Shown here: in pieces, positions 34,652 through 45,402 of the stretch | Numbering within the stretch: position 1 is the stretch's first letter | Layout: each line of letters begins with the position of its first letter | DNA from: Dactylis glomerata | Taxonomy: Eukaryota; Streptophyta; Magnoliopsida; Poales; Poaceae | Reading direction: 5' to 3' | Assembly: GCA_007115705.1 (NCBI GenBank) | Contig: QXEO01000411.1 | Location: forward strand, 2,831,918 to 2,895,917 | Length of the DNA stretch: 64,000 bases | Program-made: the position numbers and the translations under genes | The notes under the pieces: model-generated | Databases searched by the model: none | Seen by the model: the letters and a program-made list of their open reading frames with translations, nothing else | What the model was told of the DNA's origin: nothing

Positions 34652-35577
34652 TGTCATCGTGGTGAAACAACATATGCCATGGGATGGCTTAAATGGGGGC
34701 CGAACTAGATGCTGGAAGATTCGAGAGAGGGGAGCAAGCTAAGAAGCACGACAGAAAGGAACACACAAGCTACCCAGGTTCGGGGCTCTCGTAAGGAGAT
34801 AACACCCCTACTCCTGCTCTACTGGTTGTATATTTGGATCGATGGAGTGTACAACAATGGTGCTTCCAAGCTCTCTGTGAGAGGAGGAAGATGAACTATC
34901 AACTGAGAGAGTGAGAAGAGATCAACCCTTTGCTAGGGTTCCCTGTGCCACCTTATATAGGGGTGGCCAGGGTTACAACGTTACTTGGACCAAGAGACAG
35001 CAGCTACCCTCCAAATAGGACATGCTGACGATGGCAGAAGCCATTGACTTTCTCCCTGATTGCTCTCGATGTGACTCCACATCCCTGTACGATGTACTTC
35101 CTGGACTGTGACCTCTCCACTGTGATGTCAAGGACTGTACTTGGCACAGTGATGGTTGGTAAACCACCACTATGCACCATGTCATCATGATCTGCCTCCA
35201 TGCTTGGATGTTTCTTCCCTTGATTGTAGGGATGTGACCCCTTGGTTGAGTTCTGTATCCTAGATATAGCCGTTGGCCATATCCTGGACCTATATGCCAG
35301 ACCAACGACCCATGGTTAGTTAATCCGGCCTCCCCTGTTCCTGCATAACATAACAACTAGGTAAAGCCGGCATATCTGTATATACGCTGGCACTCTTCAT
35401 CATGTATTCTAGCTATGCCGACATATCTGAACACCAGCCGGGATACGGCTTATATGCCGGCCTGGCCGAAACTCTTATATTCCGGCCAGGCCCAACCTTG
35501 GTCCACCAACACAAAGTCAACCACTTTCCTTATGCCTTTCTAGTCTCTTGACCCTACCGGGGGTCATCCCACCGACA
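34652..35577 (-). repeat. 5' LTR of element B
   Basis: Starts TGTCATCGTGG and ends CACCGACA on the plus strand. A minus-strand TATA box lies at 34951-34960. It should promote genomic RNA of B. Confidence 0.97.
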
Positions 35578-36638
35578 CCGAGTGATCACTTACTTTTTAT
35601 ACATGAATTATGCGAGTTGTTCAAGTGTGCAGGTATCTCACCAAGCCAGGTCAAGAGAAATCTATTCTCTTTATCACTAAAAGGCAGAGCTGAGGAGTGG
35701 TATCGGCTACTGAAAGATGGTCCATCTATTGCTTGGGAGGAAATTGTACCCCTCTTTTATTCCAAATTTTATCCTCCTAGTGAAATTCATAAAGATCGTA
35801 ATTGAATATATAACTTTTGGCCTCATGATGGAGAGAGTATTGCCCAAGCGTGGGGGAGATTGAAGTTACTAATGCTCAAATCTCCCATTCATGAGCTCCC
35901 TAGTAATATTGTTATTGATAACTTTTATGCGAGGCTTACTCTTCATGAAAAGGAATTTTTGGATGCTTCCTGTTTTGGATCATTTACCCATATGAAAGAA
36001 GATGCTAAGTGGAATCTTCTTGACCGTATTCAAGAAAATGCTGAAGGATGGGAAAACGACAAAGGTAGGAAGTCAGGTATAAATTATGATTATGAATGCA
36101 TTAAAGCTTTTATGGGAACCGATGACTTTCATAATGTTAGCACTGCTTATGGTCTTGATTCTCAGATACTTGCTAACTGTTTTAAGGCTTTTGCCTCTTA
36201 TCTTGATGTTCCAAAGAAAGATTGGAACAAATATCATGCGCCTTATAAAGATTCTATTAGTCATATTCCTGCTACAGCTACTGAGGTTTGTACTATTGAT
36301 AGCATTTTGCCCGAACCTTATTTCGAGAAGACGCCTTTCCCTGCTAAGGTAAAAGAACATTCTACTTTGGTAAGTGTGCTTAATAAAAGTACTAAGAAAG
36401 TTGCAGAACCTGATGAGCAAATTACTATTAAGTCTCCTATAGCTATAGTGAAGGACCTTGTTACTAAAGATGTAGGGGATGAACATATTGTCTTTTGTGA
36501 AGATGCTACTAACATTGTTTCACATCCTAATAGGCATAGGAAAACAAGTGTTCCTGTTATTTCTGTCAGGATTGGCGATCATTGCTATTATGGTTTATGT
36601 GACATTGGTGCAAGTTCCAGTGCCATTCCTTTAGAGCT
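35578..36638 (+). pseudogene. Element C gag core and start of protease
   Basis: Continues the gag frame broken at 20794. DHLLFIHELCELF, KGRAEEWYRLLKDGPS and FYSKFYPPSEIHKDRN form the retrotransposon gag core. A TGA at 35803-35805 interrupts it; E2 has Gln there. The ORF from 35860 continues through LKLLMLKSPIHELP and NCFKAFASYLD. It reaches a retropepsin motif, YYGLCDIGASSSAIP, where the DxGAS triad is intact. D1's LTR begins a few codons later at 36639. The E2 homologue has about half its positions in common by eye. Confidence 0.88.
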
Positions 36639-37165
36639 TGTCGTGGTTTCGTCAACAGATCTGCCATAGGGGTAGGTTTATGGCGGTTTGTGGAAGGGGG
36701 TGAACATGGCGGAGCGATCCGGGACGGTGGTAGCACGAGTTTACCTAGCTTCAGATCCCGCAATGGCGGCGAGACCCTATGTGCTGCTATAATTCACTAT
36801 ATGGCAACAAGTGCTCGGTTACAATGATGAGGTTGGCTGTTTCGCTATGCGATTGGCCGTATGTCTAAGTTGTGCCTCAAGGGCTTCTCCACGCCGGCTT
36901 ATAAAGGCGCCTAGTGTGGGCTACACAGTGGTACCTGAGCGGATACAACTTGGAGTCCTAGACTAAGTCCTATGCATGTACTACAAGGCAACCCGCCATG
37001 GGCTTGTCTCCGGATCCGCCATAAGCTCCTGCATCCAGTACTGCCATGGTCTTTCCAGCAACTGGGCCGCCCGGTAGGTAATCCACCATACCACCCTAAT
37101 GGGTCACCCTGGCTTGCTGGTTTAGGACTACGTCGCTGGTATACCCATTTGGTATAGCCCCAACA
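36639..37165 (-). repeat. 3' LTR of element D1
   Basis: Begins TGTCGTGGTTTCG and ends GCCCCAACA. Homologous throughout to the D2 LTR at 40452-41005, which is slightly longer. Confidence 0.9.
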
Positions 37166-37180
37166 GTAGCCCCCAGGGAA
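37166..37180 (-). promoter_or_regulatory. Polypurine tract of element D1
   Basis: On the minus strand TTCCCTGGGGGCTAC abuts the LTR. D2 has the same tract at 41006-41020. Confidence 0.75.
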
Positions 37181-37753
37181 CTTCAAGATCGCCATCTCCA
37201 TCCACCATGCCTCCTCTTTGGCGAAGTCTATCCGCCATAGCTCATCTTCTGTTCTGCGTCTAGATGGTGGTTTCTTGATGTTCCTTTTTTCTCCATCTAT
37301 CAGTCCACCATAAATAGCGGATCAAGCGACATAGTTTTAACTTTAGCGAGATTTTCGGGATCCGTTGGATCATACCATAGAAATCCACCGTAAATTTCAG
37401 CACGTAGTTCCTTCTAGGGCAAGATTCACAACGCATGCACTATTTTACTGAAGTTACTTTTTTACCCCCAGACATGTGTCACTGGATTAGGGTTTCTGCG
37501 ATCAGGATGAGCGGTTGTGATGGAGGGCATGAATCTCAAGGTCTGGGGCCTATATATACCCCGGCCTCTCACCCTCGGCCGGGCACACCCCATTCACCCC
37601 CTCGCTCTCTCTCTCCTCAGTGCCTCCACGAGAGCTCCGTCATCTCCGACGAGCCGCCGCAGGAATTCCTTGCCGCCGGTGGCTTTTTCCGCCGGAATAG
37701 TTCACCAAGAACTTCACGCGTTCCATAGCGGGATCCAAACTTCGTTTGCCACC
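37181..37753 (+). promoter_or_regulatory. Promoter and leader of the D1 accessory gene
   Basis: A TATA box, CCTATATATACCCC, lies at 37549-37562, about 190 bases before the first ATG in good context (GCCACCATG, 37754). The preceding 370 bases are non-coding and homologous to 41021-41385 in D2. Confidence 0.6.
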
Positions 37754-40451
37754 ATGAATCCTGGATCTCCTTCCCGCCACCCTTCCAAAGCTGAGTAGGA
37801 AGATTCTCCTCTACAGCAATCCGCTTAGGGCGCGCATCCCTCAATGGCGGATTCATATCCAGAGGATATCACGTCCGAGGCTGAGGAGGAGATGGCAGGA
37901 ATGACCACAGAAGAGGCCACTGACAAAGAAGTGGATGGCGAAGCCGAAGAAGAGGAGCAAGATGACGGAGCAGAGGCTGAAGAAGAGCAGATTCCCCAGA
38001 ACCTCCATGGGTACTGGGCAAAATGCCATGTCAAGGACTCTCACGTCCAAGCTTTGGAGGACGAGGGCACCGTGGCCCCCCAGGAAGAGTCCCACTAGCG
38101 GACTGACTTTAAAGCCCTGGTGCCAGCCCCTAATTCCACTAAAATCGTGATGCTCAAATCTCACATGGAGAGGGGTCTCAGTATGCCGCCATATTCTTTC
38201 TTCACAAATCTCTTGAAGTTCTATGGGCTACAGCTCCACCATATAGCCCCAAACAGCTTGGTGTCTGTAGCGGGATACGCGGCCTTGTGCGAAGGATTCC
38301 TTGGGATTCGTCCCAGGGTAGACCTCTTCCAGCTCTTCTTCTCTGTGCGGGCCAATTACGAGGATGACGGATTCCTTCGAACCTGTGGAACAATATGCTT
38401 TCTTCCACGGAGATCAAAAGAATATCCCTTCATCACGCCTCTGGATTATGCCATAGGATGGAGAGCGTCCTGGTTCTACATGGCGGACAAGCCTGCGCCA
38501 TCTCAAGCCCGCGGCCTTCCTTCCTTTGAGAACATAGCAGCTCAGCCCAGCGACTCCTAGAAGCCTGTCAACGACGAGACCGCCACCACTTACGTCAAGC
38601 TCCTGGCACGGCGGATTGCCAAGCTATCCAAAGATGGTCTGAAACGAATCGACACCATCAACTGTTGGATATCTCAGCGGATCCAGCCTCTACAACACCG
38701 CGATAGCCTGATGCACGAGTATACTGGTGCAAATGATGGCATGCGCTATTCAGACAAGGAGCTAGACCCTAAGGTGGTCGAGAAGCGCATTCGCTCTCTT
38801 ATGAAATCTCCCAGGAAGAAGCCTTTGAAATTTGGCATGGCAATGTTTGAGAATGGAAGCTGCCCTCCGGTAAGTTACATTTCCGCCATGGTATTCCATG
38901 ATACCTTTGCACTTTATTCTAACTGATGTCTTTATTTATCAGCTCAAATTGCTTGGCCCTGCGGACTTTGCTCATCCCCTTCGCCGCTCCAACTCCAAGC
39001 CCACCGTTGCTGAGGAAGTAGTTCACTCCAGCGGAAACAAAGAGGAGATGGCGGGGGACATAGATGACATAGCCCGCACGGCTAAGGCGAAGGTGGTCAC
39101 CAAGAAGCGGGGCAGCAACGTGAAATCTCATGGTGGTGGCGGGACATCTACTAATTCCCGCCATTTCGAAGCTCAACGCAGGGCGGAGCTAGAAACACCA
39201 TCCGAGAATATCGCTACCATCAACCTGCCAAAGTCAAGGTAACCCTCTATTATTTCTTCATTGTTGTTTGATTGTTTTGCTAATCCCCTTTTGCTTTAGA
39301 AGGAAGAAGCCTGTCGTCAAGGAACCGCCATCCAAGCGAACCAAGCCCTCCCCTGCCGCTATCCCGCAGACCCCTGATGCACCAATTCCCTCCCCTGCTC
39401 ATAACGATATCGATATGGAGGATGCTGGTGGTCAATTTGACTCGATGCCAGAAGCCAACCCAATGACTGAAGCTACGGCTAATGATGTCGTCCAAAGTGA
39501 AAAGGCTTCTGACTCGTTTCAAGGTCAGATGGCGGATGCTTCGGCGGGGGGCAGTTTGTTTTGGAAGCAGAAGCAACTTGAGATTGTCAACCTTATCACC
39601 AGCCAAGAAGATGCCATCAATCAGCTATCCAGTGGTATTGCTGCTTTTGTAGAGAAGACAGCAACCATGAAGAAGGTATGTACTCCTAGTAGCCCCCGAG
39701 CACCATGGCGGATTTTCATAGATGATCCGCTATGGAGCTCTAAGAGAAACTACTTTAAACTTTTGCATAGTATAGCCCCCCGAGCGCTGTCATATTATAG
39801 AGTGCTCTGTAGAGAACTTTAAATTTTACACTGAGTAGCCCCCGAGCGTTATGGCGGATAACTATCCGGCATAAAGCTTTTAAGATGACTAAAAAATCAG
39901 TATGAGTAGCCCCCGAGCGTTATGGCGGATAGCTATCCGGCATAATGCTCTAAAAGTGACTAAAAAATCATCATGAGTAGCCCCCGAGCGTTATGGCGGA
40001 TAATTATCTGGCATAAAGCTCTAAGAGTGACTAACACCTCATATCATTTTGCCAGAATTACAAGAAAGTTGTGGAGGACCTGGTCCAGGTCGTCAGCTCG
40101 CAGGAGAAGGAGCTGGCAGAAAGAAGCACTCTTGTGGCAGACTTGCAGCAGCAGCTCCAGAATAGCGGTAGTTTTCTTTTGTCTTGGACAAGTTTAAGTA
40201 CCTTTACGCTATCCGATCAATACTGTGCTCACACTTCCGCCATGCAGATGCTGCCAAGCTTAAGTCCACACTTGAGGGGGTGGAAAAGGGCCACGCTATT
40301 GTGATGGAGGGGCTGCAGCAGCAGCTCCAAAAGTCATTGGCCTCGAATACCCTCCTCGAAGAGCAGCTGAAGGACCAGGAACGCCAGAACCTAAAGAAGG
40401 ATAAGGAGATAGAGGATCTCCGCAAAGCCGCCGTTGAATTTGAACAGCGGC
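37754..40451 (+). pseudogene. Antisense accessory gene of D1, truncated
   Basis: Exons read: 37754-38869, 38943-39238, 39300-39675, 40056-40167 and 40248-40451, where D2 interrupts. ATG 37754 (MNPGSPSRHPSK) aligns with D2's start (MEPESPHQASK). Exon 1 is acidic, then carries the PF04195 signature (LKSHMERGLSMPPYSFF, LQLHHIAPNSLVSVAGYAAL). Later exons have a basic patch (PPSKRTKPSP), a helical segment and coiled-coil repeats (LKKDKEIEDLRKAAVEFEQ). TAG stops occur at 37796, 37826, 38096 and 38558, so it is non-functional. Intron 3 (39676-40055) holds a tandem array of polypurine-tract-like units. Confidence 0.75.
39687..40040. repeat. About 70-bp tandem repeat in an accessory-gene intron of D1
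   Basis: The motif TAGCCCCCGAGCG, usually followed by TTATGGCGGATAACTATCCGGCATAA, recurs at about 39689, 39772, 39836, 39907 and 39977. The last three units are nearly identical with 70-71-bp spacing. On the element's sense strand each unit gives CGCTCGGGGGCTACT, resembling the polypurine tract CTGGGGGCTAC. Confidence 0.85.
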
Positions 40452-41005
40452 TGTCGTGGTTTCGTCAACAGATCTGCCATAGAGGTAGGGGTATGGCGGT
40501 TTGTGGAAGGGGGTGAACACGGCGGAGTGATCCGAGACGGTGGTAGCACGAGTTTACCCAGCTTCAGATCCCGCAACGGTGGCGAGACCCTACGTGCTGC
40601 TATAATTCACTATATGGCAACAAGTGCTTGTTTACAATGATGAGGTTGGCTGTTTCGCTATGTGATTGGCCGTATGACTAGAACGTGCCTCAAGGGCTGC
40701 TCCACGCCGGGCTTATAAAGGCGCCTGGCGTGGGCTACACATTGGTACCGGAGCGGATACAACTTGGAGTCCTAGACTAAGTCCTATGCGTGTACTACAA
40801 GGCAACCCGCCATGGGCCTGTCTCCTGGTCCACCATGGGCCTATCTCCGGATCCGCCATAACCGCCTGCGTCCAGTACCGCCATGGCAACTTCAGCAACT
40901 GGGCCGCCCGGTATGGCGAATCCGCCATACCACCCCTGATGGGCCACCCTGGCTTGCTGATTTAGGACTACGTCGCTGGTATACCTATTTGGTATATCCC
41001 CGACA
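40452..41005 (-). repeat. 3' LTR of element D2
   Basis: Begins TGTCGTGGTTTCG and ends CCCCGACA. A minus-strand TATA-like CTTTATAAGC lies at 40711-40720. The right neighbour is the polypurine tract. Confidence 0.9.
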
Positions 41006-41020
41006 GTAGCCCCCAGGGAG
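41006..41020 (-). promoter_or_regulatory. Polypurine tract of element D2
   Basis: CTCCCTGGGGGCTAC on the minus strand, directly before the LTR. Confidence 0.75.
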
Positions 41021-41600
41021 CTTCAAGATTGCCATTTACATCCGCCATGCATGCTCTTGGTGGGATACTTCCGCCATAACTCTTCTTTTCTTCTGTGCTG
41101 GGATGGCGGTCATCTTGATGTTTCTTCTTCCATCTATTAATCCACCGTAAATAACGGATCAGGCGACGTAGTTATCTTAGCGAGATTTTCGGGATCCATT
41201 GGATCATACCGTGGAAATCCGCCGTAAATTCCGGCACGTAGTTCCTTCTAGGGCAAGACTTACAGTGCACATACTATTTTCACCAAAGTTACTTTTTTAC
41301 CCCGGGACACGTGTCACCGGATTAGGGTTTCTGCGATCAGGATGAGCGGTGGTGATGGTGGGCATGAATCTCGAGGCCCGGGGTCTATATATACCCCGGC
41401 CTCTCACCCCTGGCCGGTCACCCCTCATTCGCCCTCGTCGCATTCTCTCTCTTTAGCGCCGCCACGAGGGCTACGTCATCTCCGACGAGCCACCGCGGAA
41501 AATCCTCGCCGTCGATGACATTTTCCGCCACAAGCTGGCATCGTCTTCCTCGTCTTCGCTTGAAATCTTGGAAGTTATTACCGCCACACCACTAGCCGCC
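41021..41600 (+). promoter_or_regulatory. Promoter and leader of the D2 accessory gene
   Basis: TATA box TCTATATATACCCC at 41384-41397, then a C/T-rich leader to ATG 41601 (GCCGCCATGG, good plant context). D1 has the same arrangement. Confidence 0.65.
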
Positions 41601-44600
41601 ATGGAACCAGAATCGCCTCACCAAGCCTCCAAGTCTGAAGCTACTGAGGGCTCAGCGCGGTCCTCTGATACAGAGTCCGCCATGCCCGAGACCTCAGGAG
41701 GAAACTGGGACTCCTGTAACATAAATGAGGAGATTCTATCTTCCTTGGAGCAGGAAGGCCGCATATCTGCTAAGGATTTCTCCAGATGGCGGGTTGAACC
41801 CGGTGCAGCAATGCCAGCTCCTTCAGATGAAGAGGTCGTCATACTGAAGTCCCACATCGATCGTGGCCTCAGTCTTCCGCCATCCTACTTCCTGAAGGGC
41901 GTTCTTCGGCACTACAGGTTACAGCTACACCACATCGCTCCAAATAGCTTCACTGCCCTAGCGGGATTCGTCGCGCTATGCGAGGGGTATCTGGGTATCA
42001 GCCCATGCGGAGATTTATTCCGCTTATACTTTAATATCTGCCACAACTGAGATGCGAACGGAGATCCTCACAATTGCGGATCAATCTCCTTTGTTCCTCA
42101 GAGCGGGAAATCCTACCCCTACATTATCCCTCATGACTCTGCAAAGGGATGGCGGGGATCCTTCTTCTATCTGGCTGACCAGGCCCCTCCTAAAAGGAAG
42201 TATGGCATGCGGTCTTTTGTTGATGGCCCCGCCAAGGAGCAGGATAGCTGGGGTGTCATGGACGATTTTACAATGGATGATGAATGTCAACTATGCTCAC
42301 GACGGATTTCAAAACTTGTCTTCTCTGGACTGACAGGTGCCGATACCATCCACTGCTGGGTCTCACGGCGGATTCAGCCTCTTCAATACCGCCTAGCCCT
42401 GATGTGCGAATATAGCGGAGTTGATGATCCTCATCGCTATTCCAAGGAAGAACTATCTGCTGAAGAGATCGAGCTTCGAATCCGCAACCTCATTAAGGTG
42501 GCGCGGGACGAGCCTTTGAAGCTAAAGATTCCTATGTATGAGAATGGCAGTTGTCCAAAGGTGAGAGTCTCTCCTTATTCCGTCATAACAGCTGGTTTTT
42601 CTTAAATAACTTCGCATCTCTCCGCAGCTTTCTTCCCTACCACTTCTGAGCTGAGCCGTCTCGTCCGTTACCCTCGGACGAAAGAGCTTACTGACAATGA
42701 GGACGAAACATCCTCATCTCCCAAAAGACAAAAGGTGGCGGAAGAGGAGGTAGTGGCGGATGAGCCCATAACAGCGGTTCGTCGCGGTGTTCGCGGTGCC
42801 GGCGGGCGCATTCGTGGACTAGGCAAGGGAGTCATCTCCCGCCATCCGTCCCCTGCTCTTCGTGGCCATTTAGACACCGTGCCTGAGCATTCCGCCGCTA
42901 TCAACCTGCCAGAGCGGAAGTAAGGATAATCATGACTTGCCTTCATACCATGTATAACTTGACTATTCTAATCTGTGACTGTTTTCTGTGCACAGGAGAA
43001 GAAAAGTTCCTGGCCAAAAACCTCCAAGGGTCAAACCATCTCTTGCTGCCATTCCGCCTACACCTGACGCCCCTGTCCGCCCAACTGGGCCTTCCACTTC
43101 TTCCCAACGCGTTAGCAAGGTGGCGGATACTCCAGAGAAAAATGCTGGACCATCAGACCACCCTGCTAAAAGTGCCAAGAAGGTGAGCTTTAGCGGAAAA
43201 ACGGTCCAGATGGACGCAGGAGCTGGGGAGGCCTCAAAGTGGAAGAAGAAATTAGAAGCTCTTTTCCGCCTTGACAATTTACAAGAAGAGGCCAGTAACC
43301 ATGTGTCATGTACTATGGCAGCGTTTGTTCAGAGAACCAGTCTTGTCAAAGAGGTATGTACTCCCAGTAGCCCCCGAGCGCCATGGCGGATTCTTAAATT
43401 TGATCCGCTATGGGGCTTCAAGAGTGACTTCTGTAAATTTTTTAATAGCATAGTCCTCGAGCGCTAGTAGTTCACACAGTGCTCTATAGAGAACTTTTTT
43501 AAAAATTTCATACTGAGTAGCCCCCGAGCATTATGGCGGATAACTATCCGGCGTAAAGCTCTTAGGAAGACAAAAAATCAGCATAAGTAGCCCCCGAGCA
43601 TTATAGCAGATAGTATCCAGCATGATGCTCTAAGAGTGACGAAAAAATCATCGTGAGTAGCCCCCGAGCGTTATGGCGGATAATTATCCGGCATAAAGCT
43701 CTAAGAGTGACTAACACTTCGAATTATTTTGCCAGAACTACAAGAAGGTGGTAGAGGACCTGGTCCAGGTTGTCAACTCGCAAGAGAAGGAGCTGGCAAA
43801 CAAAAGCGCTCTTGTGGCAGACTTGCAGCAGTAGCTTGAGAATAGCGGTAATTTACCTTGACAAGTTTGTTTTCCTTTATGCTTATTCGATCAATGCTGC
43901 GCTGATAATTCCGCCATGCAGATGCTGCTGCGCTCAAGTCCAAACTTGAGGGGGTGGAGAAGGGCCACGCCATTGCGATGGATGGGCTACAAGAGCAGCT
44001 TCGCAAACACCGCCCTCGAAGAGCAACTTAAGGACTAGGAGCGCCAAAACCTGAAGAGGGAGAAGGAGATAGAGGATCTCCGCAAAGCCGCCGCTGTTTT
44101 TGAGCAGCGACACGCGGGTTTCAACGAGATCCTCCATCACTTCCAGGACACCATGCTAGGTACCATTTCTTCTTATACTGTAAAGTTTTTCAATTTCTGC
44201 TATGCCGTGTGTGACGCATCTTCTTTTTCCGCTATACAGTCGCCCTGGGGCAAGGCGAGGTGGATACCGCCGAGGGCTTGCGCGTGGCCACTGACGCAGC
44301 GAAGAAGGAGCTTGATGGCCTTCTCAACACTGGTCGCCAGGCGTGCGGGAGCCTGCAGATAGCGGGTTCTTCCAACCTCTCCACCATTGCGCTCACCCAG
44401 AAGTTGCTGCTAGTGCCAGGGCTAATGGCAGACTGGAAACAGTCCTCTGCTCGGGGTGGTGCCAGGACAGCTCTAACCTTGGCGAAGGCCCACTACCCCG
44501 AGATGGACCTGGACCTGCTCACCTCCGGCATCCCAGAGAGCGGCGAGGATGGTGCACCGGTGGATGAGGCCGCCATCCGGCAAAGCGTGCTTGGATACGA

Positions 44601-44754
44601 TCAACTGTGTGCCCTTGGCACTCAGCTGAACATATACTATGAAGCATACGAGCTGCCAGGGTCGCCATCCCAGGCTTCGGCATCAGTCTCCGTGGCTACT
44701 GCAGGTGGTGATGGCGGTGATGAGGTGTCCTCCAAGGTTCCGCCGTCTTCTTAG
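41601..44754 (+). pseudogene. Antisense accessory gene of D2 (PF04195-type, coiled coil)
   Basis: Exon 1 starts at 41601 (MEPESPHQASK) and runs to the donor at 42560. It contains LKSHIDRGLSLPPSYFL and LQLHHIAPNSFTALAGF, the PF04195 signature. A TGA at 42048-42050 is a simple nonsense change in an otherwise continuous frame. Later exons hold a VRRGVRGAGGRIRGLGKG Gly/Arg patch, a basic SAKKVSF region and a helical core. A coiled-coil exon has a TAG near 43831 and a small deletion/frameshift near 44010. The last exon, from about 44242, ends AGGDGGDEVSSKVPPSS with TAG at 44752-44754. The 42627 junction appears 1 base out of frame. No function is known. It is the most complete D-type copy here. 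Confidence 0.72.
43363..43690. repeat. About 70-bp tandem repeat in an accessory-gene intron of D2
   Basis: Copies of GTAGCCCCCGAGC(A/G)TTATGGCGGATA start near 43367, 43517, 43588 and 43657, with a degenerate unit near 43451. This is the D2 counterpart of the D1 array and lies in the homologous intron. Confidence 0.82.
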
Positions 44755-45402
44755 GACGTGCCCTGCAATATGGCAGCAAAAATACTTTGCATCAATTCGG
44801 CCCCTGAGTGGGTCTCTAAGTTTAAACTTAAACTCTGTGTGAATGTTTCTGCACTGTGACTGATCTGCTTGTGGTGGATCAGTGGAATGCTTTTGTACTT
44901 TTGCAGCTTGTTTTTATGAAGTGGTTTAATTGTGCGAAGAAACTGCCAGGCCTAGTTTTATGCAACTTGCAGTTTTTGACATGCCCAAAAAACAACATTT
45001 TGAAAAAAATTCACGCGTAGGATTATGCGATCCGCCATCTGGCTCTCTGTGCTTGACTTTTCATGAGATGGTGAAATCTTCGCACGAACAATCCGCTAGG
45101 GCGACGATACTTAATAGCCACCATCCAAAACCCTTAGCAGATGGCGGCTTAGATCGTCAAAAAGTCACTACTCGGGAATCCACACAGAAAACATCAAATG
45201 AAGATCAAAACATAAAAAAGCTACGCGGACCGCTTATGGCGGATTTAAAAAAGACGCAAGTGCAAAGCACAATTGCGCAAAAGGTTCTATACGATCTAAA
45301 TGAACAATAAAGGAGGTAAAAGACTCAGAAAAAATCAAGAGTGAACCAAATGCTTTATTTCATTGATCATATAGAGGTGCCTATTACATAGCTAGATAAG
45401 TG
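44755..45402. other. Region between accessory gene and pol of D2
   Basis: 3' flank of two convergent units. A 126-codon open frame at 44930-45310 has no recognisable domain and is not called. The rest is non-coding. Confidence 0.5.

Larger units (their letters stand above)
20795..35577 (-). mobile_element. Element B: complete Tat-lineage retrotransposon with antisense accessory gene
   Basis: Two LTRs of 927 and 926 bp bound a 14.8-kb element flanked by the 5-bp duplication CCGAG (20790-20794 and 35578-35582). On the minus strand it encodes gag, protease, RT, dual RNase H and integrase. On the plus strand, between integrase and the 3' LTR, it carries a seven-exon accessory gene. By eye the LTRs differ at roughly 35-40 positions (about 4%), mostly transitions. 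The pol frame holds several stops, so the copy is not autonomous now. Confidence 0.97.
18993..36638 (+). mobile_element. Element C: Athila-like Ty3/gypsy retrotransposon, split by B and truncated by D1
   Basis: Plus-strand element with a 5' LTR, a tRNA-Asp primer site, gag, and the start of protease. It landed in element A's gag; the candidate left duplication is GTGTA at 18988-18992. Element B splits its gag at 20794/35578 and D1 cuts its protease at 36638. Its pol and 3' LTR would lie beyond the window. Confidence 0.88.
36639..40451 (-). mobile_element. Element D1: Tat-lineage retrotransposon, 3' part only
   Basis: Minus-oriented element inserted in C's protease; the candidate left duplication is GAGCT at 36634-36638. 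It shows its 3' LTR, polypurine tract and most of the antisense accessory gene. It is then cut at 40451 by D2, a second member of the same family. The rest of D1 is not in the window. Confidence 0.85.

Noticed and set aside
39687..40040. CRISPR-like array
   Set aside because: Repeats of about 70 bp contain no unique spacers, lie in an intron of a eukaryotic retrotransposon and have no cas genes.
44930..45310. 126-codon frame downstream of the D2 accessory gene
   Set aside because: No recognisable domain, A-rich composition, between two convergent genes; kept as unassigned sequence.
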